A DNA stretch of 7,708 nucleotides from an uncultured Chlamydiaceae bacterium. GTDB taxonomy: Bacteria > Chlamydiota > Chlamydiia > Chlamydiales > Parachlamydiaceae. The stretch lies in assembly GCA_945957185.1 (NCBI GenBank), contig CAMFKA010000098.1:1-7708 (forward strand). The letters run 5' to 3'. Each line of letters starts with the position of its first letter. The stretch's first letter is position 1. The notes beneath the pieces are model-generated. The model searched no databases and was not told where the DNA came from. It worked only from the letters and a program-made list of their open reading frames with translations. Positions 1 through 5,500 of this stretch are shown one piece after another. A program made the position numbers and the translations under genes.

Positions 1-80
1 TATAAGCAACTTATATTCAGTTATTTAACATTTTTCACACTCTCGAAAGGGCGGCCTAAACGCTTAAGTTGACGACATTG

Positions 81-200
81 GCCCTTGCCCTTGCCCAAAT
101 TTTTCTAATAATCCAAGGTAGCCGGGTCGTCCTCGACCTGGTAATTGAACGCGACATCAAAAGACTTGGGCAAGGGCAAGGGCAGGGGCAAGGGCAGGGG
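81..200. repeat. Inverted repeat built from GGGCAR hexamers (spacer element 1)
   Basis: The spacer 1-231 beyond the groEL stop holds no credible gene. It contains two arms that are perfect reverse complements over 18 bp (81-98 and 166-183) around a 67-nt spacer. The right arm continues as a tandem array on the plus strand: hexamers at 168-173, 174-179, 180-185, 186-191 and 192-197 read GGGCAA, GGGCAA, GGGCAG, GGGCAA, GGGCAG, then GGG. The left arm carries about three complementary TTGCCC units. Within the spacer between the arms, 122-129 and 134-141 form a second 8-bp hairpin (one G-T pair) with loop TCCT. A small AT-rich hairpin (TATAAG, CAA, CTTATA) lies at 1-15. The element could act as an RNA structure at the 3' end of the groEL transcript, but no T tract follows it on that strand, so an intrinsic terminator is not supported. 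Confidence 0.85.
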
Positions 201-231
201 AAGTTACTACCCCTTCATCTGGGAGATACGA

Positions 232-1824
232 CTACTTTTCCTCCTCCGGAGCATCAGCAATGAGAGCTTCGGTGATTAAAACAATCCCCCCAACAGAGCC
301 TGCATAAACAAGAGCGTTTTTAACCACTTTTGCGGGATCGATCACTCCGGCGCTCACCAGGTCTTCAATTTTATCGGAAAGAACGTTGTAGCCGAAATTC
401 GGTTTGCTGTTCACCACTTCGTTCAAAATCATTCCGCCATCTTGACCCGCATTGGCAGCAATTTGACGCAAAGGAGCGCGGCACGCTTCTTTGACGATTT
501 GTGCGCCGATAGCTTCGTCGCCTTCCAGTTTAAGTTGATCCAGCGTTTGGCTTGCTTTGAGTAGCGCCACACCACCACCGGCGACGATACCTTCTTCAAT
601 CGCAGCTTTGGTGGAGTTTAAGCTATCTTCGTAGACTTGTTTCTTTTGTTTCAGTTCCGGTGTTGTGGCTGCGCCCACTTCGATGACAGCGACACCACCG
701 CTAAGTTTAGCTTTACGCTCTTGCAGCTTTTCGATCTCGTAGGTGGTTTTGGTGTTGGCAATTTCATTTTCGATCTGCTTGATTCTTGCTTGGATTTCTT
801 CTGGTTGCCCTTCTCCGCGTACAATCAAAGTGTTGTCTTTGGAGACGCTGATCGATTCCGCTTTCCCCAATGCATTTTCGGGAAGCTCATTCAATGTAAT
901 ACCGGCTTCTTCCGAAATTACGAGTCCGCCGGTTAAAACTGCTAAGTCTTGCAACAGCGCTTTCCGTTGATCTCCAAAGCCCGGGGATTTGACGGCACAA
1001 ATTTTGAGTGTTCCGCGCAGCTTATTGACGACAAGAGTGGATAGTGCATCGCCGTCGATGTCTTCGGCGATGATGAGCAACTCTTTTCCTGTCGTTGCTG
1101 TTTGTTGGAGGACGGGAAGGATTTCGTGGATGTTTGAAATTTTCTTGTCGAGGATCAAAATACTTGCGTTGTGGAGCTCTGCAAGCATTTTTTCGGAGTT
1201 AGTGCAGAAGTAAGAGCTGATGTAACCGCGGTTGAATTGCATCCCTTCAACGATATTGATGGTGGTGTCGATCGATTTCCCTTCGGCGATGGTGATGACA
1301 CCTGAACGGGTGACTCTTTCCATTGCATCGGCAATGGTTTTTCCAATGTCGCTATTGCCTGAGGCGGACACTGTAGCGATGTTTCTGATCTCGTCGTTAT
1401 TTTTCACTGCGATGGCGGATTTTTCGATCTCTTTTACGATATGTTCAACAGCTTTGTCGATCCCTCTTTTGATACCTATCGGGCTTGCGCCTGCAGCGAT
1501 CATTTTGACGCCGTGTTCCACTAAACCGCGGAGCAAAACAGTCCCTGTCGTTGTGCCGTCGCCGCATTTGTCTTTAATTTTTTGGATCACTTCTTTAGCC
1601 ATTGCAGCACCCATATTTTCATAGGTGTCTTTTAGAACGATGTCTTTGGCGATGCTGCTGCCGTCGTTTGTGATGGTGGGGGCTCCCCAACCTTTTTCTA
1701 ATCCCACATTTTTACCACGAGGGCCCAACGTTGAGGCTACAACATCGGCGAGTTGTCGGATCCCTTTGAGAAGGAGTTCTCTTGCTTGCTCTTCGAAAAT
1801 GATTTCTTTAGGTGTTGATGACAT
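232..1824 (-). CDS. groEL: Chaperonin GroEL paralogue (60 kDa, Cpn60)
   Basis: ATP-driven cytosolic chaperonin subunit, 530 residues, expected to form heptameric rings. Seen: the ATP loop GDGTTTGTV at 88-96 (D89 matching E. coli D87), ITNDG with D54 (D52) and YED with D400 (D398, needed for ATP hydrolysis). Apical substrate-binding positions are also kept (RGYISSYF at 199-206, ISNIHEILPVL at 229-239, STLVVN at 262-267), as are AGGGVAL and IDPAKV. The protein should therefore be able to fold substrates. It differs from the main chlamydial GroEL1: it has LEKGWGAPTITNDG near residues 42-55, ends in PEEEK without a Gly-Met tail, and has no groES beside it. AAAGGAAAA lies directly before the ATG and overlaps the nadC stop, only 15 nt away, so the two genes are probably translationally coupled. 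I see no CIRCE element upstream. It is best called an extra groEL; which chlamydial paralogue class it belongs to is unresolved. Confidence 0.96.
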   Translation of the reverse strand: MSSTPKEIIFEEQARELLLKGIRQLADVVASTLGPRGKNVGLEKGWGAPTITNDGSSIAKDIVLKDTYENMGAAMAKEVIQKIKDKCGDGTTTGTVLLRGLVEHGVKMIAAGASPIGIKRGIDKAVEHIVKEIEKSAIAVKNNDEIRNIATVSASGNSDIGKTIADAMERVTRSGVITIAEGKSIDTTINIVEGMQFNRGYISSYFCTNSEKMLAELHNASILILDKKISNIHEILPVLQQTATTGKELLIIAEDIDGDALSTLVVNKLRGTLKICAVKSPGFGDQRKALLQDLAVLTGGLVISEEAGITLNELPENALGKAESISVSKDNTLIVRGEGQPEEIQARIKQIENEIANTKTTYEIEKLQERKAKLSGGVAVIEVGAATTPELKQKKQVYEDSLNSTKAAIEEGIVAGGGVALLKASQTLDQLKLEGDEAIGAQIVKEACRAPLRQIAANAGQDGGMILNEVVNSKPNFGYNVLSDKIEDLVSAGVIDPAKVVKNALVYAGSVGGIVLITEALIADAPEEEK

Positions 1825-1839
1825 GGGTGTTTTTCCTTT

Positions 1840-2688
1840 CTATGATAATCGTAAACTCATTTGTAATCCGTAGGTCGATGTCAATTCATCGACGCAAATT
1901 CCATCTACCCCTGTTGCAGCGTAGGCGCGGACAGTGTCGAGGGTGATCGCTCCGCCGTTATTGATGTAGATTTTCTTGTTTGTCGGTTTGATCAAAGCAA
2001 CTGCTTTTGATACTTCTTTCGGTGGCATATTGATCAATAATATGGCCGTGGCTTGAGTTTGCAAAGCCTCGGGAAGGTATTTTAAATCTTCGATTTCAAT
2101 TTCATAAGGCTGACCGGGGTGCGATTTCTCAATTTTCATCGCCGCATCATGCACGGGTTTATCGTGGTGAGCTTTCAGTATTTTGATGTGATGCGTTTTG
2201 ATGACGATTCTGTCGTGTAAGCCAAAGCGATGGTTAAAGCCTCCGCCGACCCTAACGGCATATTTTTCGACGGCACGTAATCCTGGAAGGGTTTTGCGTG
2301 TATCTAGAATTTGGCAGTGGTAGCCCCCAATCTCTTTCACATACTCGCGCGTTGTCGTGGCAACTGCGGAAGCGTGGGACAGTAATGTGATGGCGATTTG
2401 AACTCCTGAAAGAATCACTGTTGCCGGTCCTTGAATAGCGGCAATGATGGTGCCGGCTTGCTGAAAAGAGCCCTCTGCAACAACAAAAGAGACTTCCACT
2501 TTTGGCGATAGCTTCGCAAATAGCGCTTTGAGAATCGGTAGTCCTGCGACGATACCGGCTTCTTTCAGAATAATTCTGACTCCCAGTTCATTGTCGGGAG
2601 ACAATAACGTGTTTGTGGTGGCGTCTGCCGCGCCGATGTCTTCAGCGATGGCAGTGTTGAGAAGGGCGTCGATAGTCGGATCGATCAT
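1840..2688 (-). CDS. nadC: Nicotinate-nucleotide pyrophosphorylase (quinolinate phosphoribosyltransferase), divergent
   Basis: The family converts quinolinate and PRPP to nicotinate mononucleotide, CO2 and PPi, the entry point of de novo NAD synthesis in the cytosol. The protein has 282 residues, normal for NadC. Seen: EDIG at 16-19, DTRKTLPGLR at 129-138, GGGFNHRFGLHD at 148-159, K164 in VIKTHH, EIEIEDL at 196-202, and a C-terminal barrel ending in YAATGVDGICVDELT. Several usually invariant positions differ: the ER doublet before the LSGIAT-like stretch is VQ (96-97); the expected LDN is LIN (I219 for Asp); SGG is NGG (244-246); and the G-A-L-T loop is D-E-L-T. Enzyme activity or substrate preference may therefore be altered. 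GGGA lies upstream of the ATG. The gene starts 45 nt after rsmI and ends 15 nt before groEL. No nadA or nadB is visible. ModD-like paralogues are an alternative, but the DTRKT and NHR motifs favour NadC. Confidence 0.9.
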   Translation of the reverse strand: MIDPTIDALLNTAIAEDIGAADATTNTLLSPDNELGVRIILKEAGIVAGLPILKALFAKLSPKVEVSFVVAEGSFQQAGTIIAAIQGPATVILSGVQIAITLLSHASAVATTTREYVKEIGGYHCQILDTRKTLPGLRAVEKYAVRVGGGFNHRFGLHDRIVIKTHHIKILKAHHDKPVHDAAMKIEKSHPGQPYEIEIEDLKYLPEALQTQATAILLINMPPKEVSKAVALIKPTNKKIYINNGGAITLDTVRAYAATGVDGICVDELTSTYGLQMSLRLS

Positions 2689-2733
2689 ACAAAATTCCCA
2701 AATGTTGAATGAATGAAGATAGTAGCACGCTGT

Positions 2734-3567
2734 TCAGTTTTTTTCCAATGGAGATAAAAGACGCTTGTAAAATTCCCTTTTGGGAAGCCCTCTCTCTTTT
2801 GCGGCTTGCTTGATCGCTTCCTTTTTGTCGATGCCTAGGTGCTGCTCGATCCATGAAACGTGCTCTTGATCCGACATCTCGGTCCAATAACTTGCTTCCG
2901 GAGTGGGGGCACGATCAAAAAGAAGAACAACTTCCCCTTTGAGAGGTGTCTCCTTGATGACAATAGAAAGCTCTTTCGCTTTGCCGCGGAGAAATTCTTC
3001 GAATTTCTTTGTTAGCTCGCGAGCAATCACAAGCTGTTGATCGGGCGATCGTTGGGCGATGAGGTCGATAACATCCTCGATTTGATGCGGTGAGACGTAA
3101 CTGAGAGAGGTTCCGGGGTAGAGAGAAATTTGGTCGAGTGCTTCGATGAGTTCCGATTCTTTTTTGGGGAGAAATCCGACAAATTGGAAAGGGGCTGTGG
3201 GGAGTCCGGAGCAAACAAGAGCAGTGATGAGAGCGCAAGCGCCGGGTATAGTGGAGACGGGGATTTCTTCTGCAATACAGCGAGCGACGAGTCGTTCTCC
3301 GGGATCACAGATACCCGGCGTGCCCGCATCAGAGATAAGCGCCACCGTGCGCCCTTCCTTTAACATGCGGACGATTTCATCTTCTTTGCTGGCTTCGGAA
3401 AACTTATGGAAGCTTTCAAGGGGAGTCGTGATTCCGTAATGTTTGGTGAGGATGGAGGAGTGCCTCGTATCCTCACAAAGGATGCGGTCAGCAGTTTTGA
3501 GAGTTTCTATAGCTCGAAAAGAGATGTCGGAGAGGTTTCCAATGGGAGTAGATACGAGAATTAACAT
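2734..3567 (-). CDS. rsmI: 16S rRNA (cytidine1402-2'-O)-methyltransferase RsmI
   Basis: SAM-dependent tetrapyrrole-methylase-fold enzyme that 2'-O-methylates C1402 in the decoding centre of 16S rRNA. The protein has 277 residues, the usual length. Seen in order: STPIGNLSDIS (6-16), CEDTR (31-35), ISDAGTPGICDPG (78-90, SAM-site loop), FVGFLPKK (129-136), SPH (159-161), ARELTKKFEEFLRG (182-195) and GEVVLLF (211-217), then a basic C-terminal extension. Small departures from the common form are PGACA for PGPSA (108-112) and SPHQ for SPHR. The ATG at 3567 begins directly at the conserved N-terminal strand, so the start is secure although the ribosome-binding site is weak. The gene begins 34 nt after the tRNA-Cys and is followed by nadC after 45 nt, so it is probably co-transcribed with both. 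Confidence 0.95.
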   Translation of the reverse strand: MLILVSTPIGNLSDISFRAIETLKTADRILCEDTRHSSILTKHYGITTPLESFHKFSEASKEDEIVRMLKEGRTVALISDAGTPGICDPGERLVARCIAEEIPVSTIPGACALITALVCSGLPTAPFQFVGFLPKKESELIEALDQISLYPGTSLSYVSPHQIEDVIDLIAQRSPDQQLVIARELTKKFEEFLRGKAKELSIVIKETPLKGEVVLLFDRAPTPEASYWTEMSDQEHVSWIEQHLGIDKKEAIKQAAKERGLPKREFYKRLLSPLEKN

Positions 3568-3601
3568 AGATCCAAGTTTTGAATCACTTTGTGTGTAAAA
3601 A

Positions 3602-3672
3602 AGGTGGCACCCAGATTCGAACTGGGGGTCGAAGCTTTGCAGGCTTCTGCCTTACCACTTGGCCATGCCACC
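3602..3672 (-). tRNA. tRNA-Cys (anticodon GCA)
   Basis: The minus strand folds as a full cloverleaf of 71 nt. The acceptor stem is GGTGGCA with TGCCACC, the D arm GCC...GGC with an AAGTGGTAA loop, the anticodon arm GAAGC/GCTTC with loop CTGCAAA (anticodon GCA), and the T arm CCCAG/CTGGG with TTCGAAT. The discriminator base is U73, the key identity element for cysteinyl-tRNA synthetase. The 3' CCA is not encoded: the discriminator is followed directly by T residues, so CCA must be added by nucleotidyltransferase. The gene sits between the phytase gene and rsmI and has its own promoter about 20 bp upstream. Confidence 0.98.
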
Positions 3673-3690
3673 GTGTGGAAGAAGTAACGA

Positions 3691-3720
3691 TTTATAGCGG
3701 ATTGCATTGAAGAGAGTCAA
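3691..3720 (-). promoter_or_regulatory. Predicted sigma70-type promoter for tRNA-Cys (and perhaps rsmI-nadC-groEL)
   Basis: On the minus strand TTGACT (3720-3715, five of six -35 bases) is separated by 18 bp from TATAAA (3696-3691, five of six -10 bases). Transcription would start about 10-15 nt before the tRNA 5' end. Because the genes downstream as far as groEL are spaced by only 34, 45 and 15 nt with no clear terminator, this may be the promoter for the whole unit. It is predicted from consensus only. Confidence 0.65.
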
Positions 3721-3721
3721 G

Positions 3722-3745
3722 AAAAAAAGAAAAAAATTATTTTTT
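3722..3745 (-). terminator. Weak T-rich terminator candidate after the phytase gene
   Basis: Directly after the phytase stop, the minus strand has a six-base A run and a six-base T run with a TAA loop (stem 3745-3740 against 3736-3731), followed by two T-rich runs ending at 3722. An all-A/T stem is weak, so this is only a candidate, but it lies in the right place between the phytase stop and the tRNA promoter. Confidence 0.3.
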
Positions 3746-3748
3746 GAT

Positions 3749-4645
3749 TTAGAGCTCTTGCTTTTTCGACCACTCAGTCCAGCTGATATCTAGTTGTGGG
3801 TGCTCTTGGCAGTATTGATAAAATTCTTCGACGAACTCTTTACGTAAGTCGGCATGCTCTTTTTTCCAACCAGTATCGTCGCTTTCCAGCACGCTCCGGC
3901 CGCCGATCAGCTCCTGCCTTTTCGAGATGTCCTCAAGGGACACATCGCGTCCATTGCGGATGATGTCATATAAAACCATGAAAGTGGTCGTTCTTCCACG
4001 TCCTGCAGAGCAATGGAAATGCAGCCACGTGTCGGCGTCCATGTTTTTAACGAACGAAACGAAATCGTCTACAGCAGTGTCCGGAGGCCTTGTGTGGTCT
4101 CTAGCCATGATACGGTGATACGGTAAACCGAGCTCCTGTACTGCGTCTTCCTCTGTACGTGCACTTTCGAAGACAACGGGGATGAGTTGTTCCGCGGCTT
4201 TGCTCTTGTAAATGTATTTGGGAGGATGTTTGTATAAGCGCTCGATCCGTTCTTGTGTGTCGAGGTTGATTTCATGACGAGTCAATCCGATGTTCGTCCA
4301 GTTGCGGCTGGAGTACCAGGTGATTGCCATGTCGTTCATCATGGCGTGGGGCTCTTCTCGGAGGTCGACAATGACAATGTTGTGGTGAGGGATGTTTTCA
4401 ATGAGAGTGGAGAGGCTGTTAACTGAGAATTGCCCGCTGCCCGATACATTCAGTTCGGCAAGACCGAAGTCGTTTACGCTGCTGTCTTCCGGAAGCGGAT
4501 TTAAAGTGGTGCGAAAGTTGCGAGGGAGTTCGTGATCATTTGCCATATTGAGGATGAGGTAAGTTTCTGGTCGTTCATTAAAATAATGAGCAGCGGAAAG
4601 TGAAATAAAAAACGATGAAGCTAATAGAAATATTAATTTAGTCAT
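3749..4645 (-). CDS. Exported protein-tyrosine-phosphatase-like phytase (inositol polyphosphatase family)
   Basis: Predicted cysteine phosphatase of the PTP-like phytase group, whose members remove phosphates from myo-inositol hexakisphosphate or other phosphorylated targets through a phospho-cysteine intermediate. The protein has 298 residues. Seen: a hydrophobic N-terminus (residues 4-19, ending around SLSAA) that looks like a Sec signal peptide; VDLREEPHAMMND (93-105), matching the conserved LREE/SHG-type block of these phytases; a general-acid loop ARDHTRPP with D183; and the P-loop HCSAGRGRT (211-219) with nucleophile C212 and R218. Downstream come a RQELIGG block (243-249) and a C-terminal SWTEWSKKQ. 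The layout closely follows Selenomonas-type PTP phytase as I recall it. A good promoter lies just upstream, although the ribosome-binding site is weak. Being exported, it would act in the periplasm or outside the cell. A role as a host-directed phosphatase is possible but unproven, and the natural substrate cannot be read from sequence. Confidence 0.87.
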   Translation of the reverse strand: MTKLIFLLASSFFISLSAAHYFNERPETYLILNMANDHELPRNFRTTLNPLPEDSSVNDFGLAELNVSGSGQFSVNSLSTLIENIPHHNIVIVDLREEPHAMMNDMAITWYSSRNWTNIGLTRHEINLDTQERIERLYKHPPKYIYKSKAAEQLIPVVFESARTEEDAVQELGLPYHRIMARDHTRPPDTAVDDFVSFVKNMDADTWLHFHCSAGRGRTTTFMVLYDIIRNGRDVSLEDISKRQELIGGRSVLESDDTGWKKEHADLRKEFVEEFYQYCQEHPQLDISWTEWSKKQEL

Positions 4646-4675
4646 TCTGTTTACGACTCTTTTAGTTTAAAGTGC

Positions 4676-4704
4676 ATTTTAAACTAATTAGATGATTAAA
4701 TCAA
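4676..4704 (-). promoter_or_regulatory. Predicted promoter of the phytase gene
   Basis: On the minus strand TTGATT (4704-4699) and TAAAAT (4681-4676, five of six -10 bases) are separated by exactly 17 bp. The predicted start point lies about 20-25 nt before the ATG at 4645. The surrounding sequence is AT-rich, which lowers the weight of the match, but position and spacing are right. Confidence 0.6.
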
Positions 4705-4710
4705 CAGAAA

Positions 4711-4728
4711 TGTGTGGGTTATCACACA
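4711..4728. promoter_or_regulatory. Perfect palindrome TGTGTG-N6-CACACA upstream of the phytase promoter
   Basis: TGTGTG (4711-4716) and CACACA (4723-4728) are exact inverted repeats with a 6-bp spacer. They end 6 bp upstream of the -35 box of the phytase promoter. Size and position suit a dimeric transcription factor site. No regulator is identified, and a 6-bp arm can occur by chance. Confidence 0.4.
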
Positions 4729-4743
4729 AAGAAGCGCCTCGGC

Positions 4744-4925
4744 AAAAAGGACAAGGGACAAAAAGGACAAGGGACATAAACGACGAAAGGGACTTAAAGG
4801 ACTAAGGACAAGGGACGGAGGGACATAAATGACGAGCATCCAAAAATACAGTCCTTTATGTCGTTTGTCCCTGGTCCTTTACGTCCTTTTCGTCGTTTAT
4901 GTCCCTTGTCCTTTTTGTCCCTTTT
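4744..4925. repeat. Long inverted repeat built from 7-9-mers ending in GAC (spacer element 2)
   Basis: The spacer 4646-5017 has no credible gene; apart from the phytase promoter region it is filled by this element. The left arm is a run of degenerate units ending in GAC, such as AAAAAGGAC, AAGGGAC, ATAAACGAC, GAAAGGGAC and TTAAAGGAC. The right arm is the reverse complement: 36 bp are perfect (4753-4788 against 4888-4923). Pairing then continues imperfectly inward to 4823-4833 against 4851-4861, leaving a loop of about 17 nt (4834-4850). The whole could fold into a hairpin of more than 70 bp, or a cruciform. It lies between the kinase stop and the phytase promoter. It shares its design, not its sequence, with the elements at 81-200 and 7063-7192. 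Confidence 0.92.
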
Positions 4926-5001
4926 ACTTATTGAGGTTAGCTGTAAGGAAATTTTAATCAAAAAAAACTGCGATTGTGTTTATATAAGTAATTTATATTT
5001 T

Positions 5002-5015
5002 ATAAAACGTTTTAT
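5002..5015. repeat. AT-rich palindrome just after the kinase stop
   Basis: ATAAAACGTTTTAT is a perfect 14-bp palindrome starting 3 bp beyond the stop codon of the kinase gene. It has no loop, so it is a poor intrinsic terminator. It may be a protein-binding site or simply AT-rich chance. Confidence 0.35.
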
Positions 5016-5017
5016 CG

Positions 5018-5500
5018 TTACATCGTTATGCGTTTTAGCTCGGCGATAGCATCTTTCAAAGAGATCCTCTTCTTATAATTGCTGCGCCGCATCTTCCTCT
5101 GTAAAGCTAAAATTTCGCAATCTAAATTTTCTGGTAAATCGTTTGCCTTTGCACGCTCTTCAAGAAATTCTTTTACTTTGCTCTCCTCGATTCGGTCATA
5201 TATATCAAGAAGCAATCCCAGGCAGACTCCAAGAGCATACGTTTCTCTCGCCCCCATGATAGTTTTTACTTCTTCAATATTGTTTTGTATGATCATTTTA
5301 TTGAGCTCAACATAATCTAAATCTTGTCTGTATAATTCAGCATAAGGTGGGATGGGTCCCTTTAGAATGTCTTTCAGCTGTCTGGTATGCCCAAAATCAA
5401 TTAATGTGAGCGTAACTTCGTCGCTTTCTATTTTGACGACGATGTTGTCCAACTTGATATCTAAGTGATAAAGATGCTGGAATGGGAACTGAAGATGATT
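5018..5500 (-). CDS. Kinase catalytic half (C-lobe), reached by -1 frameshift from the upstream frame
   Basis: C-terminal half of a Hanks-type Ser/Thr-kinase-like protein, 160 codons from N (5500) to TAA. Seen, numbered for the joined 656-residue protein: the catalytic loop YHLDIKLDN with D510, K512 and N515 (HLD in place of HRD), the magnesium loop DFG at 531-533, an activation segment, an ETYALGV block matching the helix-F motif (usually DxWSLGV), and a late KKRISLKDAIAEL resembling subdomain XI. All motifs expected after the N-lobe are here and the frame is open throughout. An internal TTG at 5452 falls inside the catalytic loop, between K512 and D514, so independent initiation there would give no active kinase. 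The natural reading is continuation of the frame that ends at 5461, joined at 5500-5506. Whether the joint is made by programmed slippage, or reflects a recent mutation or a sequencing error, cannot be decided here. Confidence 0.85.
   Translation of the reverse strand, partial: NHLQFPFQHLYHLDIKLDNIVVKIESDEVTLTLIDFGHTRQLKDILKGPIPPYAELYRQDLDYVELNKMIIQNNIEEVKTIMGARETYALGVCLGLLLDIYDRIEESKVKEFLEERAKANDLPENLDCEILALQRKMRRSNYKKRISLKDAIAELKRITM

Noticed and set aside
81..200. CRISPR array or transposon terminal repeats for the tandem and inverted units
   Set aside because: Units are 6-9 nt and contiguous with no spacers. There is no Cas gene, transposase or target-site duplication, and the unit sequence differs at each of the three sites.
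69..263. Plus-strand 64-codon open frame with a Gln-Gly repeat
   Set aside because: It is the translation of the GGGCAR hexamer array plus the groEL 3' end on the wrong strand; there is no ribosome-binding site and no family resemblance.
1232..1624. 130-codon plus-strand open frame inside groEL
   Set aside because: It is antisense to a strongly conserved gene and its translation is a low-information shadow of GroEL codons.
2689..2733. CIRCE/HrcA operator upstream of the nadC-groEL pair
   Set aside because: No TTAGCACTC-N9-GAGTGCTAA-like inverted repeat is present here or before the groEL start; AGTAGCACG alone is not enough.
5018..5452. Independent small gene starting at TTG 5452
   Set aside because: The start would fall inside the kinase catalytic loop, after the catalytic Asp, with no ribosome-binding site; the frame is open upstream and continues kinase sequence.
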